Assembly: GCA_030148045.1 (NCBI GenBank)
Contig: JASBUE010000265.1
Location: forward strand, 1 to 21,991
Direction: 5' to 3'
DNA from: Candidatus Tenderia sp.
GTDB lineage: Bacteria > Pseudomonadota > Gammaproteobacteria > Tenderiales > Tenderiaceae
DNA length: 21,991 nucleotides
Part shown: in pieces, positions 7,278-16,258 of the stretch
Layout: each line of letters opens with the position of its first letter
Position numbering within the stretch: position 1 is the first letter of the stretch
Notes under the pieces: generated by a model
What the model saw: only the letters and a program-made list of their open reading frames with translations
Databases searched by the model: none
Told to the model about the DNA's origin: nothing
Position numbers and translations under genes: made by a program

Positions 7278-7790
7278 TCAAGCCTTGCCAATAATGATTC
7301 GTTGCTCATCGATGAACTCGTAGTGAGGCACGATGAGGTTTTTGGGTGCCGGACCACGCACCACCCGGCCGCTGTTGTCGTAGAGGCTGCCGTGGCAGGG
7401 ACAGCTCCAGCCGTTTGGGGTGCGGTTGGGTACGCAGCCCAGATGGGTGCAGATGCCCACCACCACCAGCCACTCGGGCTTCTGGACGCGCTCACCGTCG
7501 GGCTCGGGATCCAGCTTGGTGGAGCTGTTGCGCATCGCGTCGATCATTTCACCGGTGCGATGCAGCACGAACACGGGCTTGCCCTGCCACTCGACCGTAT
7601 GGGTCTTGCCGGGAGGGATGGAGGCCAGATCAGCCTCTGAAGTCGCCTTGGCCTTGACATCCTTGCTCGGGTTCATGCTGCTGATAAACGGATAACAGGC
7701 CCCGGCGACACCCACCGCGCCCACCGCCGCCGTGGCGGCTCCGAGAAAGTCCCGACGCTCGGGATTATCCAGTTCTTTATCACTCGCCAT
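7278..7790 (-). CDS. petA: Rieske iron-sulfur protein of the bc1 complex
   Basis: The [2Fe-2S] subunit of ubiquinol:cytochrome c reductase, 170 aa. The N-terminus has a twin-arginine motif (ERRDFLG, residues 11-17) followed by an uncleaved hydrophobic anchor (about 18-36), as usual for Tat-exported Rieske proteins. Cluster ligands are in CTHLGC (Cys114, His116, Cys119) and CPCHGS (Cys130, Cys132, His133). First gene of petABC; the petB start is 11 nt beyond its TGA. A TATAAA on the minus strand just upstream (7812-7807) could be a -10 box, but I see no convincing -35. Confidence 0.96.
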   Translation of the reverse strand: MASDKELDNPERRDFLGAATAAVGAVGVAGACYPFISSMNPSKDVKAKATSEADLASIPPGKTHTVEWQGKPVFVLHRTGEMIDAMRNSSTKLDPEPDGERVQKPEWLVVVGICTHLGCVPNRTPNGWSCPCHGSLYDNSGRVVRGPAPKNLIVPHYEFIDEQRIIIGKA

Positions 7791-8009
7791 TGCTAAAAAA
7801 CCTCATTTTTTATACGACTTCTGATTCAAGCAGTACCAGGTGGTTTGATTTGTTTTTTCCAAATTACCTTGCAGGCAATCACGTTAATACCCGCACAAAC
7901 AGAATTGACTTTAATCCTACAGCACACCAGAAAAATGGTCTAGTAAATCGTTTAACTATTGAAAAACAAACAATAAACCAATTGACTCAAGAATTTAGAC
8001 GCCAGCCGC

Positions 8010-8807
8010 CTAAAACGCCAACAATAGCAGAACCGTGCCCAGTATCAGGCGATAGACGACAAAGGGCATCATGCCGATGCGTTCCAGCAGCTTCAAAAAG
8101 AAATGGATGCACAGATAGGCGCTGATACCCGAAACGGCGGCCCCCAGGACCATGGCCGTCCAGTCCACCGGCGCCGACTGTTCCACCAGTTCAAGGGTCA
8201 GCAGGCCGCCCGGCAAGAGAATGGCCGGGATGGAGAGCAGAAAGGAAAAACGCGCCGCCGCCCGGCGGCTCAAGCCCAGCAGCAGACCGGCGGTCATGGT
8301 GACACCGGAACGGGAAGTACCCGGAATCAACGCCAGCGCCTGGGCGCCGCCGATAATCAGGACGTCTTTCCAGGTGATACTGTACTCGTCGCGCTGGCGC
8401 GCCCCCCGTCTGTCGCTCCAGCCCAGCAGGATGCCGAACACAATGGTGGTGGTGGCGATCACCAGGGTGGAACGCAGGTGCGCCTCGATGAAGTCCTTGA
8501 ACAGCAGCCCTGCCAGCCCCACCGGAATCGTGGCAAAGCCCACCGCCCAGGCCAGCTTGGCCTCCGCCGTGAAATGGCGCTGGGTGATGGAGCGGCCCCA
8601 GTCATAGGCCATCACCTGCAGCTCCTTGCGGAAGTAGGTCAGCACCGCCGTCAGCGTGCCCACGTGCACCGCCACGTCAAAGGCCAGCCCCTGGTCCTGC
8701 CAGCCGGCGATCACCGGCACCAGGATCAGGTGGGCGGAACTGGAGATGGGCAGAAACTCGGTCAATCCCTGCAGGATTGCCAATACCAGTATCTGTAATA
8801 GATCCAT
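8010..8807 (-). CDS. uppP: Undecaprenyl-diphosphatase UppP/BacA
   Basis: Integral membrane phosphatase that converts undecaprenyl diphosphate to the monophosphate carrier for cell-wall synthesis, and gives bacitracin resistance when overproduced. The protein is 265 aa from the ATG at 8807, which has GGAG six nt upstream; a TTG at 8822 is the alternative. Signature motifs are QGLTEFLPISSSAHL near the N-terminus (Glu17, His26) and PGTSRSGVTMTAGLLLGL (about 162-179, with the essential Arg about 166). Multiple hydrophobic segments run through the protein. It stands alone, with a 219-nt AT-rich gap before petA and a divergent tex gene upstream. Confidence 0.95.
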   Translation of the reverse strand: MDLLQILVLAILQGLTEFLPISSSAHLILVPVIAGWQDQGLAFDVAVHVGTLTAVLTYFRKELQVMAYDWGRSITQRHFTAEAKLAWAVGFATIPVGLAGLLFKDFIEAHLRSTLVIATTTIVFGILLGWSDRRGARQRDEYSITWKDVLIIGGAQALALIPGTSRSGVTMTAGLLLGLSRRAAARFSFLLSIPAILLPGGLLTLELVEQSAPVDWTAMVLGAAVSGISAYLCIHFFLKLLERIGMMPFVVYRLILGTVLLLLAF

Positions 8808-8890
8808 CACTCGCTCCGCCAAAACGTGCGGCTATTCTACCCAGCAATCGGTCCGGCGTCTTGCTCGGTGCAGGACGGCGGACGTCTCCG

Positions 8891-8896
8891 TATAAT
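8891..8896 (+). promoter_or_regulatory. Candidate -10 box for tex
   Basis: A perfect TATAAT lies 48 nt before the tex ATG, placing a start near 8903 with a roughly 42-nt leader. No good -35 box is seen 16-18 nt upstream, so this is only a candidate. Confidence 0.4.
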
Positions 8897-8944
8897 GGCG
8901 CCCGCTGATTTCGAATTAATGTCGCTAAGGAAGGACCGCACAAC

Positions 8945-11153
<2,209 letters not shown>

Positions 11154-11155
<2 letters not shown>

Positions 11156-11249
11156 CACGCGCCGGGGCGGCAAGGGGCAAACCCAGCCACGCCAGGCGCA
11201 ACAACCGCAGGGCGCCATGGCGGCGGCATTTGCCAAGCTGGAGCGCTGA
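11154..11249 (+). pseudogene. tex: Displaced C-terminal tail of tex (+1 frame)
   Basis: Read in the +1 frame relative to tex, this stretch gives NTRRGGKG, then PRQAQQPQGAMAAAFAKLER and a stop at 11247-11249. An Arg/Gly/Gln-rich linker ending in a short Ala-rich helix and basic residues is the usual end of Tex/YhgF proteins. So a one-base deletion (or two-base insertion) between about 11120 and 11153 has separated it from the body of the gene, or the sequence carries an error there. There is no start codon or ribosome binding site of its own. Confidence 0.7.
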
Positions 11250-11304
11250 CACTCAAGCCCATAACCAAGCTGGACGTGCATTTCATCTGGCCGCAAAGCT
11301 GCGA

Positions 11305-11334
11305 TTGCCCGCATCGCCCCGCAGCCCTTATAAT
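11305..11334 (+). promoter_or_regulatory. Promoter of the DUF2750 gene
   Basis: A perfect TATAAT at 11329-11334 with TTGCCC (4 of 6 to TTGACA) at 11305-11310 and an 18-nt spacer. The predicted start is near 11341, about 40 nt before the ATG at 11381. Confidence 0.55.
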
Positions 11335-11380
11335 AGCGCCCCAATTCGCTCCCGCTCTATCCATTATCAAGGTATCTCCC

Positions 11381-11767
11381 ATGGCCACCCCACTGACCAC
11401 CCCCCAGATCGACGCCATCGACCGCATGCCCGCCGAGCAGCGTTATGACTATTTCATCCGCACGACGGTGGCACTGCAACAGGTCTGGGGCCTCGCCGGC
11501 GAAGGGGGCTGGGTGATCCTGTCCGAGGCGGGTGATGAACACCTGCCGGTGTGGCCCCACGAGGAACTGGCCGCGGCCTGGGCCGGCGGTGAGTTCGCCG
11601 ATTGCCAACCGCAGCACATCACGCTGGACGATTGGCTCGGCAAATGGCTGCCGGGCATGGAGCGGGATGCGCTGCTGGTGGCGGTGTGCCCGGACAGCGA
11701 GGGCGACTGCATCATTGTCACCGCCGCTGAATTGCTGGAAGAGACCCAGGCCGTCAGCACATCATAA
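11381..11767 (+). CDS. DUF2750 family protein
   Basis: Cytoplasmic protein of 128 aa matching the DUF2750 family by its start (DRMPAEQRYDYFIRTTVALQ), the central WVILSEAGDEHLPVWPHEELA and the C-terminal LLVAVCPDSEGDCIIVTAAEL. Function is unknown. An ORF continues upstream in frame to 11276, but the ATG at 11381 is chosen because AAGG lies 8 nt upstream, the homologous region begins here, and a good promoter (-10 at 11329-11334) lies just before it. The protein is acidic and has no signal or membrane segment. It is monocistronic and convergent with arfB. Confidence 0.85.
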   Translation: MATPLTTPQIDAIDRMPAEQRYDYFIRTTVALQQVWGLAGEGGWVILSEAGDEHLPVWPHEELAAAWAGGEFADCQPQHITLDDWLGKWLPGMERDALLVAVCPDSEGDCIIVTAAELLEETQAVSTS

Positions 11768-11878
11768 GCCTTGCTGAAAAACCGCCCGGGACAACAACGA
11801 ACCGGCCGCGCACAGCGGCTGGCCATTCTGCAAAACAACGCGGCGCGCAAACAACGGCGCAGCGCCTCGGCATCGGCG

Positions 11879-12328
11879 CTACACGTCGGGCTTACGCCTA
11901 AGGGTCTTCTGTTGGCCGCGCCTGGATTTGCTGTCCAGGCGCCGCGTTTGCGACGCCCGCGTCGGTCTGGTGGCCTTGCGCTTTTTCCGCGCCGCCATGG
12001 CCTTGCGGACCATCTCGCCCAGACGGGCCAGGGCATCCTCACGATTCTTCTCCTGACTGCGGTAGCGCTGCGCCTTGATCACGATTACTCCCCCGGCACT
12101 GATACGCCGGTCCTGCAATTGCAGCAGCTTTTCCTGATAACTCTCCGGCAGCGACGAGGCCCGGATATCGAAACGCAGATGGACGGCCGTGGCGAGCTTG
12201 TTGACATTCTGGCCGCCGGCGCCCTGGGCCCGGATGAAGCCGAGTTCGATTTCATGGGCGGAGATGGTGATTTTCTTGGAGATACGCAGCACGACGGGGG
12301 GATCCTGGCAATTCATCATTTTTCTCAT
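11879..12328 (-). CDS. arfB: Alternative ribosome-rescue factor ArfB (YaeJ)
   Basis: Class I release-factor-like peptidyl-tRNA hydrolase that frees ribosomes stalled on mRNA lacking a stop codon. The GGQ catalytic motif is in FIRAQGAGGQNVNK (Gly38, Gly39, Gln40), followed by LRFDIRASSLPE and GVIVIKAQRYRSQEKNREDAL. The Lys/Arg-rich C-terminal tail (about 110-149) would enter the empty mRNA channel of the ribosome. The length of 149 aa fits the family (E. coli YaeJ is 140). The start is uncertain: the ATG at 12328 has only a weak GAAG, and ATGs at 12319 and 12316 are close. Basic composition and lack of a codon-recognition domain distinguish it from PrfA/PrfB. Confidence 0.93.
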   Translation of the reverse strand: MRKMMNCQDPPVVLRISKKITISAHEIELGFIRAQGAGGQNVNKLATAVHLRFDIRASSLPESYQEKLLQLQDRRISAGGVIVIKAQRYRSQEKNREDALARLGEMVRKAMAARKKRKATRPTRASQTRRLDSKSRRGQQKTLRRKPDV

Positions 12329-12447
12329 TGTGCTTCAGTTTATTAACCCGGCGATTGGGAGTTGGTTGACTACCCAGATACCCAGGAACACGCACCCCAG
12401 GGAAGGCGCGCCACAAAATAATCCGAGCTTTCTATTTCAGAATGGGT

Positions 12448-12582
12448 TATAGTATCCGCTGCTTGCACTGACTCAAGCTGGCTTTCTTAGAACACCCTGA
12501 ACACCCTTTTCTCGGCACCTCTCTGAATCCTCTGCGTCACCTGCATGCAACACATTACTTTTGCTTTTCGAGGATTTCAAAA
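12448..12582 (+). promoter_or_regulatory. Putative promoter and long leader of the cold-shock gene
   Basis: TATAGT at 12448-12453 (5 of 6 to TATAAT) would start a leader of about 120 nt before the ATG at 12583. Long structured leaders are typical of cspA-type cold-shock mRNAs. No good -35 is seen, and I did not find a clear cold-box match. The region between arfB and this site (12329-12447) holds a 13-mer also found at 13.85 kb and nothing else I can name. Confidence 0.4.
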
Positions 12583-12789
12583 ATGAATACAGGTACTGTT
12601 AAATGGTTCAACGAAGCCAAGGGCTTCGGCTTCATCTCGCCGAGCGACGGCAGCGATGACGTGTTTGTTCACTTCAGCGCTATTACCGGCAACGGTTTCA
12701 AGACCCTGGCCGAAGGCCAGACAGTCAACTACGAAGTTGAGAAAGGCCCCAAGGGCCTCCAGGCTGCCCAAGTACAGCCGCAAGTCTGA
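12583..12789 (+). CDS. Cold-shock protein, CspA family
   Basis: Single cold-shock domain protein of 68 aa, a nucleic-acid-binding OB fold that melts RNA secondary structure. It shows the family start GTVKWFNEAKGFGFI with the RNP1 motif KGFGFI, the RNP2 motif VFVHF, and the ending VNYEVEKGPKGLQAAQV. GAGG lies 9 nt before the ATG. It is followed by a strong terminator, so it is monocistronic. Which csp paralogue it corresponds to cannot be told from sequence alone; the long leader suggests post-transcriptional control. Confidence 0.95.
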   Translation: MNTGTVKWFNEAKGFGFISPSDGSDDVFVHFSAITGNGFKTLAEGQTVNYEVEKGPKGLQAAQVQPQV

Positions 12790-12814
12790 TCGGCCATTCT
12801 CCGTCAGATAACGA

Positions 12815-12845
12815 GACCCCCGCTGCAACAGCGGGGTCTTTTTTT
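12815..12845 (+). terminator. Rho-independent terminator of the cold-shock gene
   Basis: GC-rich hairpin with stem CCCCGCTG (12818-12825) / CAGCGGGG (12829-12836) and a CAA loop. It extends by two more pairs past a bulged C and is followed by seven T (12839-12845). It lies 26 nt after the stop codon. Confidence 0.9.
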
Positions 12846-12883
12846 CAGCGCCCCGCCGCCACCCAGCCACAAGGAGAACTGCC

Positions 12884-13144
12884 GTGAAAAAACTATTCGT
12901 CGGTAACCTGCCATCCAGCACCACGGACAAAGAGATACACGAGCTGTTCTCCCAATTCGGTACGGTACGTTCGCTCAAGCTGGCCACGGATGTCTTTTCC
13001 AGCCAGTGCAAGGGCTTTGGTTTCATCGAGATGGAAGGACATGAAGCCCGTGCCGCCATCGCCGGACTCAACGGCAAGGATTTCAGCGGCAGGCCTTTAC
13101 GGGTCAACTTCGAAAGCCCAAAGAAATCCCGGCGCCGCAGATAG
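12884..13144 (+). CDS. RRM-domain RNA-binding protein
   Basis: Small RNA-binding protein of 86 aa consisting of one RNA recognition motif. RNP2 is LFVGNL (residues 4-9) and RNP1 is CKGFGFIEM (about 42-50). The C-terminus is a basic tail (PKKSRRRR). It starts with GTG at 12884, preceded by AAGGAG with 7-nt spacing. It resembles the RRM proteins common in cyanobacteria and proteobacteria whose cellular targets are mostly undefined. It lies just after the cold-shock gene but beyond that gene's terminator. No promoter is obvious in the 40-nt gap, so it may depend on read-through. Confidence 0.92.
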   Translation: MKKLFVGNLPSSTTDKEIHELFSQFGTVRSLKLATDVFSSQCKGFGFIEMEGHEARAAIAGLNGKDFSGRPLRVNFESPKKSRRRR

Positions 13145-13165
13145 CGGGCCATTACTAATCCGAAC

Positions 13166-13275
13166 GTAAGTTGCCCGGCATTCCCATGTGGGACCGTCGG
13201 CCGCATGGACGCGGCCGTCGAGCGTACAGGGATGTATTCACAGCGTGTCCCACATGGGAATGCCGGGCAACTTAT
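13166..13275. mobile_element. MITE-like palindromic element, 110 bp
   Basis: Two perfectly complementary 28-bp arms (13167-13194 and 13247-13274) enclose a 52-bp centre. The centre contains a second hairpin, CGGCCGC (13198-13204) / GCGGCCG (13211-13217). The 110-bp unit 13166-13275 is directly flanked by GAAC on both sides (13162-13165 and 13276-13279), a possible 4-bp target-site duplication. It codes for nothing plausible and sits in the gap between two convergent genes. A non-autonomous mobile repeat is the best reading; a large bidirectional terminator is possible but there is no T-run. Whether it is repeated elsewhere cannot be seen here. Confidence 0.65.
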
Positions 13276-13298
13276 GAACTCCTTGGTAATCTCCGCGG

Positions 13299-13790
13299 CT
13301 ATAGCATGGATTGAAGTTCACGCTTCAAGGCCTGAAACGCCGCATCGTTTATCCGGGCACAGACACTCTTGTCATCGCTGTAGTTGGCGATAAAATCATC
13401 CAGCGCCTGACGCGCCTGTTGGCGCTCCCCGGAACCGCCCTCCAAAAAACGCCGTGCCCGCACCAGTTCCTGGTAGGCCTGCACGGGATCGGCTTCATGT
13501 ACATGGGCGATGCGCGCCAGTTCAACATTATAGACTGCGCGTATCAGATCTTTGGCAAATTCCCCCATGGCCGCCGCCGCTGCCGCGAAGGATTGGTTGC
13601 GCTCATTCAGCGCCCGGGCACGCAACCAGCCGACCATGGCCGGGGAACCCGTGGTATTGAGTGTCAGGGGCGCGATTGTCACAGGCACACCGCTGTCATT
13701 CACGCTGACACAGGCCGCCTGCAGCGACAACGATGGAACAACCAACACCAAAACAACAAGCAGAGACGGTAATCCCACGGATACTTTCAT
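13299..13790 (-). CDS. Secreted hypothetical protein, 163 aa
   Basis: I do not recognise the family. The ATG at 13790 has GAGGAGG with a 7-nt spacer. A clear Sec signal peptide (SLLVVLVLVVPSLSLQA, cleavage near residue 25-26) gives a mature periplasmic protein of about 137 residues. It has only two cysteines, Cys27 at the start and Cys144 near the end, which could form a disulfide clasping the chain. The mature N-terminal part looks beta-rich (VSVNDSGVPVTIAPLTLN). The rest is alpha-helical with an Ala-rich segment (about 68-76) and many Arg. It has its own promoter (13948-13920) and a hairpin-bearing leader. Helical repeats of TPR type are conceivable (DPVQAYQELVRARRFLEGG) but not demonstrated. 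Confidence 0.8.
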   Translation of the reverse strand: MKVSVGLPSLLVVLVLVVPSLSLQAACVSVNDSGVPVTIAPLTLNTTGSPAMVGWLRARALNERNQSFAAAAAAMGEFAKDLIRAVYNVELARIAHVHEADPVQAYQELVRARRFLEGGSGERQQARQALDDFIANYSDDKSVCARINDAAFQALKRELQSML

Positions 13791-13851
13791 GGCGCGACCT
13801 CCTCTGGTTAAAGCCCCCTATCGGGAACGAAAAACCGGCATCAAGGAACCT

Positions 13852-13889
13852 GTTATTAACCCGGCATATTAGGTTGCCGGGTTAATAAC
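13852..13889 (-). repeat. 15-bp perfect inverted repeat in the leader of the secreted-protein gene
   Basis: Arms GTTATTAACCCGGCA (13852-13866) and its exact complement (13875-13889) flank an 8-nt loop. It would lie at about +24 to +62 of the predicted transcript of the minus-strand gene starting at 13790. It is not followed by a T-run on either strand, so it is not an ordinary terminator. A leader RNA structure or a protein-binding palindrome are both possible. Confidence 0.7.
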
Positions 13890-13919
13890 TTACTACTGAG
13901 GCCGAAATAATGAATATCC

Positions 13920-13948
13920 ATTATTCACAACTCGTCAGTAAGTGACAA
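13920..13948 (-). promoter_or_regulatory. Sigma70-type promoter for the secreted-protein gene
   Basis: On the minus strand TTGTCA (13948-13943, 5 of 6 to TTGACA) and AATAAT (13925-13920, 5 of 6 to TATAAT) are separated by exactly 17 nt. Transcription would start near 13913, giving a leader of about 123 nt before the ATG at 13790. Confidence 0.65.
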
Positions 13949-13956
13949 ATCCGTTC

Positions 13957-13985
13957 ATAAAAGTTCCGCCCCGGCATCGCCGGGG
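13957..13985 (-). terminator. Probable terminator of the lipoprotein gene
   Basis: Perfect 7-bp hairpin CCCCGGC (13969-13975) / GCCGGGG (13979-13985) with an ATC loop. On the minus strand it is followed after six bases by TTTTA. It lies about 40 nt past the stop of the gene ending at 14026. The T-run is short and offset, so termination may be partial. Confidence 0.5.
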
Positions 13986-14025
13986 TATTGCGCACAATAA
14001 ATATGGATAAACCGTCGAACGAGGG

Positions 14026-14391
14026 CTATTGAATCATCGGAAATTCGACCCTGGTCAGCATGGGCCCATCGGCCCAGTTCACATGGCCGGTCTTCTTGTT
14101 CACCGTCACCGGGGGGCTATTCGCACGTTCGGGACTGACGGCCAGACCGCCATAGATGTCCCCCAGCCAGACATCACCGCCGTCGCGCACCTTTACATGC
14201 GGCGCCTTGCCGATGCGGCCGCCGTGCAGATAGAGATAGGCATCGGCGATATATTTTGCTTCCAGCAGGGAAATGCCATCCGCGTATTTCACGCGCATCA
14301 GATCATCACGCAAAATCTTCTCATGATTGTTTATGGCACCGCCGCAGCCGGACAACAGAACGATTAACAATGAAATCAGCGTGCTCTTCAC
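14026..14391 (-). CDS. Hypothetical lipoprotein, 121 aa
   Basis: Unrecognised small lipoprotein. It starts with GTG at 14391, preceded by GGAGAGG with 6-nt spacing. The short signal peptide ends in the lipobox LLSGC with the lipidated Cys at residue 16, followed by GGAINN; the absence of Asp at +2 favours outer-membrane sorting. The mature part contains YIADAYLYLHGGRIGKAPHVKVRDGGDVWLGDIYGG, an alpha-helix then a beta-rich stretch. It ends KKTGHVNWADGPMLTR, reminiscent of small PepSY/YpeB-like or inhibitor-like folds in which a strand ends with a substrate-like segment. That comparison is only an impression. Single gene, with a probable terminator downstream. Confidence 0.75.
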   Translation of the reverse strand: MKSTLISLLIVLLSGCGGAINNHEKILRDDLMRVKYADGISLLEAKYIADAYLYLHGGRIGKAPHVKVRDGGDVWLGDIYGGLAVSPERANSPPVTVNKKTGHVNWADGPMLTRVEFPMIQ

Positions 14392-14539
14392 TTTGAGCCT
14401 CTCCGCCTATGCCGGCAAGGATTAGCGAAATGCCTGGAATATGCGTCACTCCGAGCACTCCAACTGTAATATTAGCCTGAACCCCCGGCCGCCGCCACGA
14501 CCGGCATGCAGGAACCGCGGCGCCCGCCATACCCTGGTT

Positions 14540-15148
14540 TTAATCTCCACCGACCGGATTCCCCCAGCTGCCGAGATAAAAGCGACTGCTCATCTCCGCA
14601 CGCTGACGGGGGCCCGCTTCCGCTGCCCTGAAACTCTCATCCAGGCCGCTTATATCTCCGGCGTACCCCAGGGCCAGCACCGCCATGGGTTGATAACGCG
14701 GCGGCACCGCGGTCGCCTGGCGTGCCGCCTCCACATCAAAACCGCCCATCTGATGCGTGGCCAGGCCCATGGCCGTCGCCTGGAAGACCAGAGCCATCAT
14801 GGCCGCACCGGTATCATACTGGCCCCAGCGGTTCGGCTTGCCGTGATGGTCGAATTCACTGTCGGCGCAGGCCAGTATCAGGACCGGCGCATTGCGGGCC
14901 CAACGCTGATTCTTTTCCGCCAGGGCCTGCAACAGCCGCTGCCAGGCAGGTTCGTCGGTCGCCTTGTCGCACACCACCAGGCGCCAGGGCTGATCATTAA
15001 AGCAGGACGGCGCCCAGCGTGCCGCCTCCAGCAGGGTCATCAGGTTATCCCGGGATACCGGCCGCGATGGATCGAAGGCCCGCGGGCTCCAACGCCTGGC
15101 GATAAGATCATGCAGCGGTGCGGTGGTCGGTACTGGTTTGTCGGACAT
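14540..15148 (-). CDS. Nitroreductase-family flavoprotein
   Basis: Predicted FMN-dependent NAD(P)H oxidoreductase of the nitroreductase fold, 202 aa, cytoplasmic. Family features are the N-terminal FMN-phosphate segment RRWSPRAFDP (about 18-27), RWAPSCFNDQPWRLVV (active-site loop) and the helix GQYDTGAAMMALVFQATAMGLATHQMGGFD. The ALGYAGD segment near the end is also typical. The ATG at 15148 is preceded by AAGGAG with 6-nt spacing, so the longer frame reaching 15199 is rejected. The natural substrate cannot be told from sequence; such enzymes reduce quinones, flavins, nitroaromatics or enones. Confidence 0.9.
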   Translation of the reverse strand: MSDKPVPTTAPLHDLIARRWSPRAFDPSRPVSRDNLMTLLEAARWAPSCFNDQPWRLVVCDKATDEPAWQRLLQALAEKNQRWARNAPVLILACADSEFDHHGKPNRWGQYDTGAAMMALVFQATAMGLATHQMGGFDVEAARQATAVPPRYQPMAVLALGYAGDISGLDESFRAAEAGPRQRAEMSSRFYLGSWGNPVGGD

Positions 15149-15242
15149 GGACAACTCCTTGTTTTGGGGCAAAATGAAAGATGGCCGGAGACAATCCATC
15201 CTCCCTGCCGGAATAATAGCGCCAAAGGCTGGTGCCCGCTTT

Positions 15243-15953
15243 TTAAAAACCGTAAACCAGCGTCACCGCCGTTTCCCGGTCCACCTTTTTAATGCTGGCC
15301 GGCACCTCGGAGACATGCTTGACCATGTAGCTGATCTTCATTGCCAGGCTGCTGTTGATCTGGGATTTGAGACCGGTCACCGATTTGGAGATGGTCGCCT
15401 TCTCACCGATTTCCGAACTCAGCTCTTCGGTGAATTTCGAGGTGTCACTGATTTTCCAGCCGAGAAAACCGAACAGACGGACCAGCCCCTCATCTTCGTC
15501 GGTGCCGTCATCCAGTTTGCTTTGACGCGCACCGAGGCCGGCCTCCAGCTCCAGTTCGAGATTTTTTTCCGCAATCACGCGGCGGCCATAACCCACCGCC
15601 TCGCTGGCACGCCAATCATAGCCGCTGAAGCGGTCATCCTCATAGGTGGCGATACCGAACAGGTAACTCCGGGCGGTGAATTTATAACTGGTCTTGCCGC
15701 TCAGGGTATAGCGCTCGGCCGTGGTGGTATCGTTATCTTCGGTGTTGAGCGCTTCCAGACCGGCCTGATGTTTCCACTTGGCACGCTCGTTGACGACCTT
15801 ACCCTTGGCACTGATGGTCTGGGTTTCGGTGTTCCCCTCGGTGGAGACGATGCCCAGTTCCGCCTCGCCATTCCATTGTGAACCGATCTCCTGCGCCACG
15901 GCCGTATCGGCCGCCAGGAAACCACCCAGAATCGCCAGCCCCGCTCTCTTCAT
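15243..15953 (-). CDS. DUF481 outer-membrane protein (YdiY-like)
   Basis: Predicted outer-membrane beta-barrel of the DUF481 / salt-induced YdiY family, 236 aa from the ATG at 15953 (GAGGGG, 6-nt spacer). The signal peptide ends AVAQ, and alternating beta-strands follow (WNGEAELGIVSTEGNTETQTISAKGKV, the diagnostic start of the family). The C-terminal VTLVYGF ends in the aromatic residue typical of barrel proteins recognised by the BAM machinery. Function is unknown. Frames extending to 16061 are rejected for lack of a signal-peptide context. A TGCACAA-N10-TTGTGCA palindrome lies 35-58 bp upstream of the start. Confidence 0.88.
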   Translation of the reverse strand: MKRAGLAILGGFLAADTAVAQEIGSQWNGEAELGIVSTEGNTETQTISAKGKVVNERAKWKHQAGLEALNTEDNDTTTAERYTLSGKTSYKFTARSYLFGIATYEDDRFSGYDWRASEAVGYGRRVIAEKNLELELEAGLGARQSKLDDGTDEDEGLVRLFGFLGWKISDTSKFTEELSSEIGEKATISKSVTGLKSQINSSLAMKISYMVKHVSEVPASIKKVDRETAVTLVYGF

Positions 15954-16258
15954 GCCAAGCCCCTCATTTTCTTTAAATTTAATTAAGTGCACAAGAGTTG
16001 AATGTTGTGCATGTGTTTCGGAAGACGGGTATTCATTATTTCCGCCTCTAGTAATAATCACCGTCGTTGTTTGCGCCGCGATTCTATTGGTAAAGAGCCG
16101 GACTCTTCAAGACGGGCGCAGCGCAGACCACGGTCGAACAGGCAGCGGCCGGCACCCCTGGATGCGCCATAGTATAACGCCCGCGGCGACTGGACAAAAA
16201 AGCGACCATGATTCATATTACGGGACTGTCTTTAGCATCAGGAATATGTGAGGTTTGA
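15954..16258. other. Divergent intergenic region
   Basis: This 305-bp gap separates two divergent genes and should hold both promoters. Near the DUF481 gene it is AT-rich (15970-15987) and contains the inverted repeat TGCACAA (15988-15994) / TTGTGCA (16005-16011), a possible operator. On the plus side TATAAC at 16173-16178 is a candidate -10 for the methyltransferase, without a clear -35. GTGAGG precedes the ATG at 16259. I see no gene or RNA in the middle. Confidence 0.4.

Noticed and set aside
11771..12346. 191-aa plus-strand frame after the DUF2750 gene
   Set aside because: Almost entirely antisense to arfB; the short non-overlapping start has no ribosome binding site or recognisable content.
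12577..13206. 209-aa minus-strand frame across the cold-shock and RRM genes
   Set aside because: It spans two real genes and a terminator on the other strand, so it cannot be a sensible coding region.
13205..13393. Short plus-strand frame starting inside the palindromic element
   Set aside because: It begins in the MITE-like centre and runs antisense into the secreted-protein gene; no ribosome binding site.
14441..15292. 283-aa plus-strand frame opposite the nitroreductase gene
   Set aside because: Antisense to a recognisable flavoprotein; Arg/His/Pro-rich shadow composition.
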